A stretch of DNA of 64,000 nucleotides from an uncultured Selenomonadales bacterium. Its GTDB lineage: Bacteria; Bacillota; Negativicutes; Selenomonadales; Selenomonadaceae. Where the stretch lies: positions 1 through 64,000 of the forward strand of contig CAMJMR010000008.1 in the NCBI GenBank assembly GCA_946407095.1, written 5' to 3'. A model generated the notes under the pieces. It worked only from the letters and a program-made list of their open reading frames with translations, searched no databases and was not told where the DNA came from. The position numbers and the translations under genes were made by a program. Shown in pieces: positions 25,452-34,959 of the stretch; positions within the stretch are counted from its first letter, which is position 1; each line of letters starts with the position of its first letter.

Positions 25452-27110
25452 TCAATAAGGACCAACTTCGACTTCGCCCGCGTCGTTGAGGGAAATGGTA
25501 CAGTGTCTGTATTCGGACTGGATATTTTTCAAGATGCCGCTGACGGAAAGGCGCACGCCGGGGAAAATGGTATCGTCGACTTTGATTCGGCCGTTCTTCA
25601 TGTTGGCGAGCAGAGCTTCAATTTCGACGATACGTTTTTCGTCGCGCTTAATCTGACCTGCCAACGGGAATTGCGAGCGGGTGAGCGTATTAATCGAATC
25701 GATACGGCTTTGCGGCAGCTTGTTGATGTCAATCTTTGACAGCGTGTTGAGCGTCTGGGTGATGTGCGTCAACCGCTTCTTGGATTCTTTGTAAGACTTG
25801 CGCAAGTCTTGATATTCCTTTTGGAGGTTGGGGTCGATGCCGACGGAAATTTTGGTGACGACGAACGCGGAATTGCCAATGACTTTGACGCTGATAGATT
25901 CGCCCGCGACCGCATGACCGCCCGTAATCTGCCCGTGCTTGCTGTCCATTATGATCTGCTTGCCCGCGCGGATGTTGGAGTGGAGGGCGATATCGGCGAT
26001 GTAAACGTCGTTGCCTGCTTCAAGCAGCGCGTTTTCGGCGAAGGCTGTGCGAATGTCATTTTCCGCCACGACTTTGACTTTATCCGCGCCCGTGATGCCG
26101 CCGCTAATGTAGACGTTGCGCCCGACGACCTCCGCGCCGTTGACAGAGCCTTTTATTTCGATATCGCCCGTCGCCGTGACTTTGAAGCCGTAATCGACAT
26201 CTCCGCGAATGGAAACCGTGCCGTCAAAGTCGATATCGCCCGTCTGCACGCCGACGCCGCCTTTAATCTCAAGGCGCGGGTCTACGCTTATGCGCGAGCC
26301 CTTGTCGACGATTTGACCGTTGACGGTGGCAATGAGCCTGTGTTCGCCGACGACTTTGGTATTCTTGCCTTCGGGCATGGGGCAAGGTCTGCCGTTCTGC
26401 GCGGGAACCGTGACGCCCAAAACATTGGTGCCGGGCGTGCCCTTAGTCTGCGGAATGCGAATCGCCAACGTCTGATTTTCCTTTGCAAGCACGAACAGGT
26501 TCAAATCTTTGTAGTCAACCTTGTCGTATTCGTCCATGACGGGCTTGCCCTGAATGCCGAGATTAAATTTTCTGTCGATGTAAGCGTTTTCGCCTTGAAT
26601 GGGCAAAAGTCCCTCCGCAGCCACGAAGGGTGTCAGTCGCTTAATGCCCTCCTCGATAGCCTCGTCATTGATGCCGTAAATGACGCCCGCCTCGTCCAAT
26701 GCGGCAAGCACCATTTCCTTCGTGGGCAAGCGGGCACCTTCGCGGGTGTCGTAGCGAATGGTAGCTTTCATCTTGTCGCGTGGCAGTTCGACGATAAGGC
26801 GCGCATAAGCTTCGGGCTCGACGTGGTCTGAAACTTTTTCGCCGCCCGCTATCGCCTCCAGCTGTTCGGCAGTGATTTCGATGGGCTCCGAAATTTTTTG
26901 CGGACGACCGTTGGCCTCTCGCATTGTTCGCGAAAGAACACCGACGTCATAATCCAAAACTTTGCACTCACGCAGAATCTGGCGCATATCGGACAGCTCG
27001 AAGAGGCGTTCGCCGTCCACACTGGGATAAACCGTAAGATAAACGCCGTCCGGTTTGAATTCGTATTTGTAACCGGATTGTGGACCGCCCAAGATAAGAT
27101 TTTCGCTCAT
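25452..27110 (-). CDS. FapA family protein (DUF342)
   Basis: The 552-residue protein has an N-terminal FapA region (about 1-240), a beta-helix-rich core with repeated 'GDIDFDGTVSIRGDV' and 'GAEVVGRNVYISGGI' turns (about 270-400) and a coiled coil (about 425-500). This is the architecture of DUF342/FapA proteins that occur in fliA-che operons of Firmicutes. The role is suspected to be in cell-surface or motility control but is not firmly known. ATG 27110 follows AAAGGAGGACGCGG. Confidence 0.85.
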   Translation of the reverse strand: MSENLILGGPQSGYKYEFKPDGVYLTVYPSVDGERLFELSDMRQILRECKVLDYDVGVLSRTMREANGRPQKISEPIEITAEQLEAIAGGEKVSDHVEPEAYARLIVELPRDKMKATIRYDTREGARLPTKEMVLAALDEAGVIYGINDEAIEEGIKRLTPFVAAEGLLPIQGENAYIDRKFNLGIQGKPVMDEYDKVDYKDLNLFVLAKENQTLAIRIPQTKGTPGTNVLGVTVPAQNGRPCPMPEGKNTKVVGEHRLIATVNGQIVDKGSRISVDPRLEIKGGVGVQTGDIDFDGTVSIRGDVDYGFKVTATGDIEIKGSVNGAEVVGRNVYISGGITGADKVKVVAENDIRTAFAENALLEAGNDVYIADIALHSNIRAGKQIIMDSKHGQITGGHAVAGESISVKVIGNSAFVVTKISVGIDPNLQKEYQDLRKSYKESKKRLTHITQTLNTLSKIDINKLPQSRIDSINTLTRSQFPLAGQIKRDEKRIVEIEALLANMKNGRIKVDDTIFPGVRLSVSGILKNIQSEYRHCTISLNDAGEVEVGPY

Positions 27111-27127
27111 CCCGCGTCCTCCTTTCC

Positions 27128-27880
27128 TTAAACCAAATCCTCTTTACTTTGCGCCAAGTAGCCGCGCATTCTGAAAATCGCCTTCGTGTGCAGTTGAGAG
27201 ATTCGCGCCTCGGTCAAGTGAAGTATCAAGCTGATTTCCTTTAGCGTCAATTCTTCGTAATAGTAAAGCGATACGACCGTCCGTTCCTTTTCGGGCAGGC
27301 GGTCTATCGCCTTGGCAAGCGTGTCTTTCAACTCGAACAGCTCCGTCGAATTGGCGGGGTTGGTGTCGATTGCGTCGTTTGTGTCGGTCTGCAAGTATTC
27401 TTCCAACGGTATGACCGTCGCCGAATTGCATTGATTTATCAGCGTCTGCAGTTCCTCGACCGAAATGTTCAGAGCCGCCGCCACTTCCTTGTCGGTTGCA
27501 GAGCGTCCCAATTCGTTTTCAAGCCGACAAACCGTCTGCTCGTATTTGCGAATTCTTTGGCGCATGGAAACGGGTATCCAATCTTTTGAGCGTAGATAGT
27601 CAAGCATTGCGCCGCGAATCCTCATGCCCGCGTAAGTCTCGAATTTTATATTTCGCGTAGGGTCGAAACGGTCGATGGCGTCAAGCAAGCCGAAAAAGCC
27701 GCTACTTAACAGGTCGTCTCTGTCCAAGTGCGGCGGCAAACTCATGGCCAACCGCCCGCAGACGAGCCTGACCAGCGGCAAATAATTTTCGGCAAGCGCG
27801 TTTCGCAAGTCAACGGATTTTGTTTCCTTGTACTTGAGCCACAGCGGCAACATATCCTTTTTTTTCGCGTCACTTTCCAT
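27128..27880 (-). CDS. fliA: RNA polymerase sigma factor for flagellar genes (FliA/WhiG family)
   Basis: The 250-residue protein contains region 2 (LLSSGFFGLLDAIDRFDPTRNIKFETYAGMRIRGAMLDYLR), region 3 and region 4 (TLKEISLILHLTEARISQLHTKAI). It would direct transcription of late flagellar and chemotaxis genes. The flagellar structural genes are not in the window. It is separated from the upstream membrane gene by a 180-bp gap containing a hairpin. Confidence 0.95.
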   Translation of the reverse strand: MESDAKKKDMLPLWLKYKETKSVDLRNALAENYLPLVRLVCGRLAMSLPPHLDRDDLLSSGFFGLLDAIDRFDPTRNIKFETYAGMRIRGAMLDYLRSKDWIPVSMRQRIRKYEQTVCRLENELGRSATDKEVAAALNISVEELQTLINQCNSATVIPLEEYLQTDTNDAIDTNPANSTELFELKDTLAKAIDRLPEKERTVVSLYYYEELTLKEISLILHLTEARISQLHTKAIFRMRGYLAQSKEDLV

Positions 27881-28060
27881 AGTTGTTCACCGTCCGTGCA
27901 GGAGCTGTCGGTAACTTTTAGTAGGTGACGGTTATTTTTCCGCCTGACATCGTTGCTGCGCGCTCGACGTACCGCAGTACGCCTTCGCGCTTGCGCCTCG
28001 TCATACGAAAAAATTCCTCGTTACATCTTGTTTTTACCAACACGCTCCAGGAACTGGGGC
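27881..28060. other. Intergenic gap upstream of fliA with GC-rich hairpin
   Basis: Around 27957-27990 the outer arms GCGCG/CGCGC enclose CGTAC-CGCA-GTACG. It is followed by AT-rich sequence, and no open frame is seen. It may be an intra-operon attenuator or a small dispersed repeat; no further copy was noticed in this window. Confidence 0.35.
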
Positions 28061-28513
28061 TTATTCCCGCTTGAAGTCCAACGGGCGGAAGGCGTCATCC
28101 TCCGCAGTTTCGACAGTCTCGACGGTCTCGGCAGTTTCTTCCGCAGAAATTTCTTCCGCAACGGCTTCCTCCTCGGCGGGTTCTTCTTCCTTTGGAAAAT
28201 ATTCGTCTATGTTGAAATCCTCGCCCGTAGCCGCGATTTGCGCGCTGTCAATGAAATTTTCAAGCTCGCATTTGCTTTTGTAATTGGCGTATTCCTCTCC
28301 GCCCATCATAAGGATAAAACTTGCCAAGCCCGTGAAACAAAAGGCGTCAAAAGTTCGCGACAAGAGTGTTTCCTCGCGCACGAAGCCGCTCGACGAACCC
28401 GAAAACCATACGATTAGCAATGAAACCATGCCGACCGCCAAAGAGATTAGCACTTGCTTGACGGGCATTATGTCCTCTATGTAGCTGTAAATTTCTGACA
28501 ATGTCACCAACAC
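28061..28513 (-). CDS. Small membrane protein with acidic tail, unknown function
   Basis: The 150-residue protein has two hydrophobic segments (about 18-38 and 57-72) followed by a Glu/Val/Ala-rich acidic tail with repeated 'AEE' and 'VETVE' units. The start is unclear: GTG 28513, GTG 28507 and TTG 28501 all sit near a GAGGTG site. It is cotranscribed between cheD and fliA, which suggests a motility-related membrane role, but no domain is recognised. Confidence 0.55.
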   Translation of the reverse strand: MLVTLSEIYSYIEDIMPVKQVLISLAVGMVSLLIVWFSGSSSGFVREETLLSRTFDAFCFTGLASFILMMGGEEYANYKSKCELENFIDSAQIAATGEDFNIDEYFPKEEEPAEEEAVAEEISAEETAETVETVETAEDDAFRPLDFKRE

Positions 28514-28535
28514 CTCGGAAATTAGAACTTAATCC

Positions 28536-29021
28536 TCAAATATTCTTTTCGCCTCGGTCAATGGTTTTGACTTTGTAGGAGCCGTTGGACAAGTCGATAG
28601 AAACAGTGCGCCCGTAAGTGCCGCCCGTGTCTTCGGCGATGACTTTGATGCCGTTGCGGCGGAGGACTTGCTTGCAGGTTTCGGCGTTGCGGGTGCCGAC
28701 TTTCATAATGTCGGTTGCGTTGGAAAAGGCAAACATCTGCGCGCCGCCCGCGATTTTGGCAACGAGCCGAGCCTTCGTCGCGCCGAGGGCAACAACGTCG
28801 TTAATCATGAGCGGAATGCCCGTGTCTGCGAATTTTGCGGGATTGTCGCTGCGGCGAGCCTGCGTGCTGTCGGGCAACATGATATGCAAAAGCCCGCCGA
28901 CTTTTTTTATCGGGTCGTAGAGCGAAACGCCGATACACGAACCCAAGCCGTAGCTTATGAGCGTGGAGGGGCTGCGGCCGACCTTGTAATCAGCCATGCC
29001 GACTTTGATAAGGTCTGCCAT
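28536..29021 (-). CDS. cheD: Chemoreceptor glutamine deamidase CheD
   Basis: The 161-residue protein has the Cys in LISYGLGSCIGVSLYDP and the His in GGLLHIMLPDS of the CheD catalytic triad. CheD deamidates receptor glutamines and forms a complex with CheC. It follows cheC after only two bases, so the two are made together. Confidence 0.95.
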   Translation of the reverse strand: MADLIKVGMADYKVGRSPSTLISYGLGSCIGVSLYDPIKKVGGLLHIMLPDSTQARRSDNPAKFADTGIPLMINDVVALGATKARLVAKIAGGAQMFAFSNATDIMKVGTRNAETCKQVLRRNGIKVIAEDTGGTYGRTVSIDLSNGSYKVKTIDRGEKNI

Positions 29022-29023
29022 AA

Positions 29024-29641
29024 TTATTCAACTCCCACTGCCTTGACCAGAGTGCTCAGCGCGCCGGGGTCGGGGACCAGGAAAAAGTGTCCGTTGACGC
29101 TGTCGTCTTCCGCCAAGAATTTTGTTTCGATAACCATTGCGTGGTCGCCCATTTGTCCGAGCTGAACGAGTACGACGTTGAGAATCGCGCCCGCCATATC
29201 AATCGCAATGGACGGTATCGACGGTATCATTGAAATATTCGTGAAGTGGAAAAACGAATTCAGATAGGAGCCCGTGAGGATGTTGCCGATTTCCTTCAAG
29301 GCGGATTCATCCATTTCGTCGAGTGATTGGGTGGTGCCGTGCGGTCTGCCCATTAAGTCGTCGACGAGGAAGAAAGCGTTCTTTTTGGGCATGAGGAACA
29401 GGATATTGCCGGGAGCCTTGCCGTAGACGCGCAGGAAAATGGCAACGATAATTGCATCGGGGCCGCCGACGAGGTCGGGGACTTCCTCAATCGGGATGAG
29501 CGAAACTTTCGGGACATTCATATCGATTTTCTTGTTGATGATTTGCGATAAAGCAGTAGCCGAATTGCCCGCGCCGACGTTTCCGATTTCGCGCAGGGCG
29601 TCAAGCTGATTCGGTGTCAAGTTAAATTCTTCGTCAATCAT
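29024..29641 (-). CDS. cheC: CheY-P phosphatase CheC
   Basis: The 205-residue protein has the two CheC repeats: LREIGNVGAGNSATALS near the N-terminus and LKEIGNILTGSYLNSF in the middle, each with the paired Glu and Asn used to dephosphorylate CheY. Its gene adjoins cheD, which it activates. The gap to cheW holds a TAGTCCC-type heptamer repeat. Confidence 0.93.
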   Translation of the reverse strand: MIDEEFNLTPNQLDALREIGNVGAGNSATALSQIINKKIDMNVPKVSLIPIEEVPDLVGGPDAIIVAIFLRVYGKAPGNILFLMPKKNAFFLVDDLMGRPHGTTQSLDEMDESALKEIGNILTGSYLNSFFHFTNISMIPSIPSIAIDMAGAILNVVLVQLGQMGDHAMVIETKFLAEDDSVNGHFFLVPDPGALSTLVKAVGVE

Positions 29642-29700
29642 TCAAAACACCTCTCCGTTAAATGCGCAACAAACTAGTCCCTAGTCCCTAGTTCCTAATT

Positions 29701-30192
29701 TCAGTTTGCGCCGACAATTTCTTCAAGATTGAGCATGGTGACGAGCCGCCCGTCGATATTGCCGATACCGCTAAGGAATTTTTCCATAGCTCTGTCGCTT
29801 ACGGTCTTTTTCGGGTCGACGAGCTTTGTGCGGATAGTCAAAACTTCGGTGACGGCGTCAACCAACATGCCGACTTGCAGGTCGTCGACGATAACCGTAA
29901 CGATTCGGGTCAAGGGCGTGTAGGGCGTCTCTTCTATGCCGAGGCGTTTCTTCAAGTCGATAACGGGCATGACCGAGCCGCGCTGATTGATAACACCTTT
30001 GATGAAGCTTGCCGAGAAAGGCACCCGCGTTATGTCGACAAGGTTGCGAATCTCTTGCACATGAAAGATATTTACGCCGTATTCTTCGTCGCGCAGTTTG
30101 AATGCCACGACTTGCAGAGCCTCAATCTGTTCTTCGCCGTCGAGATCGTCAACGGGCGTGCGCTTTTTATTTGCCGCGCTGTCTTTAGCCAT
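29701..30192 (-). CDS. cheW: Chemotaxis coupling protein CheW
   Basis: The 163-residue single-domain CheW has VVAFKLRDEEYGVNIFHVQEI, VPFSASFIKGVINQRGSVMPVIDL and VGMLVDAVTEVL. It bridges CheA to chemoreceptors. The N-terminal 20 residues are charged and not conserved. It lies between cheA and cheC. The cheA-cheW gap contains degenerate AGGGA repeats. Confidence 0.95.
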   Translation of the reverse strand: MAKDSAANKKRTPVDDLDGEEQIEALQVVAFKLRDEEYGVNIFHVQEIRNLVDITRVPFSASFIKGVINQRGSVMPVIDLKKRLGIEETPYTPLTRIVTVIVDDLQVGMLVDAVTEVLTIRTKLVDPKKTVSDRAMEKFLSGIGNIDGRLVTMLNLEEIVGAN

Positions 30193-30261
30193 TGGAATTC
30201 CTCCTTATTAGGGAACAAGGGAAGTAGGGAATAAGGGAAGCAGGGACGTCGTACTAATTCC

Positions 30262-32409
30262 CTAGTTCAGCATGGTTGCCACGTCGAGAATCAAAGCTAC
30301 GCGGCCGTCGCCGAGCACCGTTGCGCCCGAAAACATCTTCAAGCCCATGAACAAGTTGCCCAGCGTCTTTATAACGATTTCCTGTTGCCCGATAAGCTTG
30401 TCGACGACAATGCCCGCCTTCGAGTCGCCCGCGTGCACTACCACCACGAACAGTTCATGCGAATCGCGGACGTGCGGAACCATAAGCGTTTCTTCCATGC
30501 GGATTATCGGAATGATTTCGCCGCGCAGGACGATAACTTCATTATTCTGAACTGTGCGAATGTCGGTCGGTTGGACGCTAAGCGTGCTGTCGATTGACGC
30601 GAGCGGTATGGCGTACATTTCGTTTTGGACTTGCACCAACATCGCTTGAATAATCGCCAACGTCAGCGGCAACTTAATCTTGAAGACGGAGCCTTCGTCG
30701 ACGTGCGTTTCAACGTCAACTTGACCGCTCAACGATTCGATTTTGCTGCGAACGACGTCCATGCCGACGCCGCGCCCGCTTATGTCGCTGATTTTTTCTG
30801 CGGTGGAAAAGCCGGGCAGGAAGACGATACGGACGGCATCGGAGTCGTCCATTGAATCAACCTCGTCTTGGGTGTACAAGCCCTTTTCGACGGCCTTGCG
30901 GCGAATAACATCAGCGTCAATGCCCTTGCCGTCGTCGGTAACCATAATGACGACGTTGTTGCCTTCGTGGCGCGCGATAAGACCGACTTCGCCGACACGC
31001 GGCTTGCCCTTGGCTTCGCGCTCATCGGGCATTTCAATGCCGTGGTCAAGCGAATTTCTAAGCAAGTGCATAATCGGGTCGCCGATTTCGTCGATAACCG
31101 TGCGGTCGAGTTCGGTTTCCTCGCCTTCGATTGTCAAGTTGATTTCCTTGTTGAGTTCCTTTGTGACGTCGCGAACCATGCGCGGGAAGCGGTTAAAGAC
31201 TTGGCTGACGGGAACCATGCGGACTTTCATGACGATATTTTGAAGGTCGGTCGTGACTCTGTCCATTTGTTCCAACGTCTCTGTCAGCTCGGAAAGCCTG
31301 TGCGTTTGACCGATTTGTTCAAGGCGAACCTTGTTGATAACCAGCTCGCCCATCAAATTCATTAGCGTATCCAGCTTTTCAATGTCGACGCGGACGGATT
31401 GACCGGCGTGACTTTTCTTTTGGTTAGCGGCATTGGCACCGCCGCCGGGATGAGCAGCCGCCGCAGGTTTGTTTGCGGGCGCGGAGGGTTTATGTTCAGC
31501 GGCAGGTGCGGGCGCGGGAGCCGTCGCGGGGGCAGTGGAAGCCGACGGTTGCGGTGCGGGCGCAGGTGCGGCTTGAGCGGGTGCAGGTGTTGCGTCGAAC
31601 TTTATAATCTGCGTCTCTGCCTTTTCGATTTCCGAAATGCTCATTACCGCATTCTGAACGGCTTCTTCTTCGACGCCCGTTATCAAAATGACTTCAAACG
31701 AACGTTCAAAAGCCTCCTGTTCCAAATCCTCGGCGGGCGGCAGTGTCCGAATCACTTCGCCTATTTCGTCGAGCGCATTCATAACCATGTACGACCGCGC
31801 AGATTTGAGGAGGCAAGTTTCTGCCAACGTGACTTTGAGGTAAATGCCGCGCATCCCCGACTTGGTAGCCTCGGCGATTATGTTGTGCTCTGTGTCGGAC
31901 AATTCGACGGGGATATTGGCAACACCGCCCGCAACGGGCGCAGTGGCGGCGGCAGGCGCGGGCGCGGCGGTGGCGGCGGCGGGCGCGGCATCAGCGGCAG
32001 GTTTGGCGGCAGGCTTGGCACCGGCGTCGCCCTTTGAAATTGAACTCAATTTCGCAACCAAATCCGATACATCGATAAGGTCTTCGGGGTCGCCGTTTGC
32101 CACGTTGTTAATCATTTGCTCCAGCGAGTCGATACACTTGAACAGCGTATCGATAATATCGCCGCTTACCGCCAGCTGTTCCTTGCGCAACATGTCGAGG
32201 ACGTCTTCCATTTCGTGCGTAAGTTCGGCGATTTTGTTGTAGCCCATAGTCGCCGACATACCCTTGAGCGTGTGCGCATTGCGGAAAATTTCATTCAGAA
32301 TGGACAAATCCTCGGCGTTATCCTCCAAGCCGAGCAAGCCGTCGTTTAGCGATTGCAAATGTTCATGCGACTCGTCGAGAAACATATCCATGTATTGATT
32401 TGTGTCCAT
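30262..32409 (-). CDS. cheA: Chemotaxis histidine kinase CheA
   Basis: The 715-residue protein carries P1 with the phosphorylated His46 (RNAHTLKGMSATMGY), a CheY-binding P2 region (about 175-270), an Ala/Pro linker, the P3 dimerisation helices, the P4 ATPase (NSLDHGIE, DDGKGID, GRGVGMDVV) and a CheW-like P5. All catalytic boxes are present. The two Ala/Pro-rich linkers (about 135-160 and 275-335) are unusually long. Confidence 0.97.
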   Translation of the reverse strand: MDTNQYMDMFLDESHEHLQSLNDGLLGLEDNAEDLSILNEIFRNAHTLKGMSATMGYNKIAELTHEMEDVLDMLRKEQLAVSGDIIDTLFKCIDSLEQMINNVANGDPEDLIDVSDLVAKLSSISKGDAGAKPAAKPAADAAPAAATAAPAPAAATAPVAGGVANIPVELSDTEHNIIAEATKSGMRGIYLKVTLAETCLLKSARSYMVMNALDEIGEVIRTLPPAEDLEQEAFERSFEVILITGVEEEAVQNAVMSISEIEKAETQIIKFDATPAPAQAAPAPAPQPSASTAPATAPAPAPAAEHKPSAPANKPAAAAHPGGGANAANQKKSHAGQSVRVDIEKLDTLMNLMGELVINKVRLEQIGQTHRLSELTETLEQMDRVTTDLQNIVMKVRMVPVSQVFNRFPRMVRDVTKELNKEINLTIEGEETELDRTVIDEIGDPIMHLLRNSLDHGIEMPDEREAKGKPRVGEVGLIARHEGNNVVIMVTDDGKGIDADVIRRKAVEKGLYTQDEVDSMDDSDAVRIVFLPGFSTAEKISDISGRGVGMDVVRSKIESLSGQVDVETHVDEGSVFKIKLPLTLAIIQAMLVQVQNEMYAIPLASIDSTLSVQPTDIRTVQNNEVIVLRGEIIPIIRMEETLMVPHVRDSHELFVVVVHAGDSKAGIVVDKLIGQQEIVIKTLGNLFMGLKMFSGATVLGDGRVALILDVATMLN

Positions 32410-32478
32410 AGAAAAGCCTCCTTAGGGATTAGGATTTAAGGATTGGGGTTTGGAAGGGAATAAGCTTCGACCTAATCC

Positions 32479-33624
32479 CTACCGTCTGACCGCCTCAACT
32501 ATAGCCTCGGCAATTTTATCCAAAGGACGAACTTCGTCGGCAAGCCCAGCGTCGACAACCGCCTTGGGCATACCGTAAACGACGCAAGTATTTTCGTCCT
32601 GGGCAATGGAATAGCCGCCCGTCGCCTTGATTTTCTTCATACCCTCGCAACCGTCGCAACCCATGCCCGTCATAATCACGCTGACCAAATCCTTGCCGAA
32701 CCTGGAAACCGAATCGAACATGACATTGACGGCGGGGCGATGATTGCCCACGGGAGGCTCTTGGCTTAAAACGATTTTGCGCTCATTGGCCGACGCGGGC
32801 ACTATCCGCAAATGATAATTACCGGGCGCAATGTAGACTTGCCCCGGTCTGATAATCTCGTCGTTTTCCGCCTCTTTGACAGCTATTTCGCTTATGGAGT
32901 TCAATCTTTCCGCCAAAGACTTTGTGAAGCCGGCGGGCATGTGCTGAACGATTACGACGCCGCAAGGGAGGTTGCCCGGCAGGCGAGTGATAACCGCTTG
33001 CAAAGCTTGCGGGCCGCCCGTCGAAGTTCCTATCGCCACGATTTTTTTGCCCGTGGCGGGAATGACTCTGGCAGTGGGCGTGCTGATTGCGGGCATACGG
33101 TTAATTGTCGGTCTTTGCCCCGGAATGTGCCCCGTCCTGCGCCTGATTTCGATTCGACGCGGCGCAGTTTCGCCGATTGCAGGCTTGGGCGTGTAGACTA
33201 GCGGCTTGTTGGCGGAGAAATTTTTCTTCGCGTGAGCCTTCGCCGCCAATCGACACTTCGCCAAAATTTCGTCCTTTATCGTGTCAATCTTCGATATGGC
33301 TCCGCCCGTCTTGCTTACGAAGTCGACCGCGCCCAAAGCCAATGCCCGAATCGTTTCGTTGGTGCCCTTTTGCGTCGTGGAACTTATCATGACGACCGGC
33401 AACGGACATTGCTCCATGATTGTTGCCAGTGCGTCGAGCCCGTCCATTACCGGCATGATAACATCAAGCGTCAACACGTCGGGCTGAAATTTTTTTACCT
33501 TGTCAATGGTGTCTTGACCGTTCACTGCTGTGCCGACAACCTCGAAGTCGCTTTGACCCTTGAAAAGATCAGAGAGGACTTTTCGCATAAAAGCCGAGTC
33601 ATCAGCAATCAAAACACGAATCAC
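32479..33624 (-). CDS. cheB: Protein-glutamate methylesterase CheB
   Basis: The 381-residue protein has an N-terminal receiver with acceptor Asp54 (LTLDVIMPVMDG). The C-terminal methylesterase has Ser201 (GTSTGGPQAL), His in QHMPAGF and Asp in TGMGCDGCEG. It removes methyl groups from chemoreceptors and in Firmicutes also deamidates them. The start GTG 33624 follows GGGGAGG. It is the first gene of the operon. No cheR or cheY lies nearby, so both must be elsewhere. Confidence 0.96.
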   Translation of the reverse strand: MIRVLIADDSAFMRKVLSDLFKGQSDFEVVGTAVNGQDTIDKVKKFQPDVLTLDVIMPVMDGLDALATIMEQCPLPVVMISSTTQKGTNETIRALALGAVDFVSKTGGAISKIDTIKDEILAKCRLAAKAHAKKNFSANKPLVYTPKPAIGETAPRRIEIRRRTGHIPGQRPTINRMPAISTPTARVIPATGKKIVAIGTSTGGPQALQAVITRLPGNLPCGVVIVQHMPAGFTKSLAERLNSISEIAVKEAENDEIIRPGQVYIAPGNYHLRIVPASANERKIVLSQEPPVGNHRPAVNVMFDSVSRFGKDLVSVIMTGMGCDGCEGMKKIKATGGYSIAQDENTCVVYGMPKAVVDAGLADEVRPLDKIAEAIVEAVRR

Positions 33625-33799
33625 ATTGGCCGCCTCCCCTTAGCCGGAAATTTCACGTTGAAGGTTTTTGCCATCAATCGTTTCAAAGCAATTAATAGCT
33701 ACTATTCGCCCGACTTGTTAAAGTTCCTTCATTTAGGCAAAAAAATTAGCCGCCCGAAAACTTCAGGAGACAGAGGCTGTAGGCAAATTAAATTGTCTG

Positions 33800-34104
33800 T
33801 TCGATTCGGAGTTTCAATGGATTTTATGATTAGGATCTACTTTCTTTTGCTCACCCAAAAGACCCGCTTTAAAAGCGGCGGAACAGTGTGGAAACTGTTC
33901 AGCCCCTTAAGCCGTCGAGAAGTTTAAGCGTATCATTTGGATGCAACGTCACGTTGCCAAAGAAAAAGGTGCCTCGCAGGGGCGTGAGCGAAGAGCCGAA
34001 ACTAACAGTGACTGCACAGGTATCGTAACCGCAGCCACTTGGCGCTGCACGCAACATCCTGTTGCTAACGCGGCGGAGGCCGTCATCCATGACGGCCTCA
34101 AAAT
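33800..34104 (+). repeat. R1-type repeat, copy B, with nested PE core
   Basis: It fills most of the cheB-methyltransferase gap. It has the ACTTTCTTTTG start, a CCCGCTTTAAAAGCGG hairpin, GAACAGT-GTGGAA-ACTGTTC, then the PE core with the palindrome at 33943-33957, and ends with GAGGCCGTCATCCATGACGGCCTC-like pairing (34076-34099). The arrangement shared with copy C shows that R1 and PE modules recombine. Outside the repeat (33625-33800) I see no gene. Confidence 0.7.
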
Positions 34105-34112
34105 TTGGCGGT

Positions 34113-34854
34113 TTACAGGGCGTTGGCGAAATGAACCGTCGTCGTCTTGCCGATTCTGAGACCAAAAGGTCGGAACGGGATTTGTTTCTTTTCAACGACA
34201 ACAATGTAGGTATAGAAATGAATTCCTCCCATATGTATTGTGTTGTAAGTCGTCGTCAATGCTCCGCCCGTACTGAACATGTTCAGCTCGTCGATGAGCC
34301 TTTTGGTGAATTCAATGAAGGTACCGGGCTTGCCAAGCCCCCCCATATTTTTCCCAATAGGACGTACCGCAGTCTTCGCACATATAAAGCCCGCCGTCCT
34401 TGATATGCGGAAACATTTCGCGGAAGGTGACGATTTGCTGATTCATGGTGTGCCCGCCGTCGTCAAGCAGAATGTCGACGCGAGGATATTTTTCCTTGAA
34501 CGCCGCCCAGAATTTCGGGTCTTCCTGAGAGCTGATTTCGATGGCGATTTGCTCTTCCTCAAGCTGTTTGCAATTCGGGTTAATGTCGACGCCGACAATC
34601 TGCGCGGGCTTGCCGAAATATTTTTTCCACATCTGCGCGGAGCCGCCGTTTTGCACGCCGACTTCCACGAAAACAATATCCTTGCCGCGATAAGGGCTGA
34701 ACCACTTTTCGTAAACAGGAAAATAATTGACGGGCTTGTCGATGCAATGATGCTCGTCGAACAGCTAAAACTTCATCAAGTCGCCTTGACCGAAAAGACG
34801 ATAAGCCGCCTTTAAAGCTTCGTATTGTCCCCGCTGAAATTCTAAATCCGCCAC
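34113..34854 (-). pseudogene. Class I SAM-dependent methyltransferase remnant (in-frame stop plus frameshift)
   Basis: The frame begins at GTG 34854 after GGGAGG and reads VADLEFQRGQYEALKAAYRLFGQGDLMKF, then TAG at 34767-34765. It resumes LFDEHHCIDKPVNYFPVYEKWFSPYRGKD, then EVGVQNGGSAQMWKKYFG (SAM site), VDILLDDGGHTMNQQI and MCEDCGTSYWEKYG. A run of seven G (34338-34344) then shifts the frame; with six it would continue LGKPGTFIEFTKRLIDELN to 34113. The fold matches Methyltransf_24-type enzymes near cephalosporin hydroxylase. Two independent lesions argue for decay rather than switching. Confidence 0.75.
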
Positions 34855-34959
34855 TTTGTCAGCCTCCCAATTAAACGTAGTTAAATGCGCCCGCCGCCGC
34901 GTGAATGGTGACGGTCAAGCCAACGTTCAAAAGCCCTCCGCACAGTCGCTCAAAAAATT

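Noticed and set aside
33625..33800. Flagellar-sigma promoter before cheB
   Set aside because: No sequence close enough to the sigma-28 consensus was seen on the minus strand to support a call.
34765..34767. Recoded TAG (for example pyrrolysine) in the methyltransferase
   Set aside because: A second, independent lesion (the 7-G frameshift) lies downstream and no pyrrolysine genes are seen, so decay is simpler.
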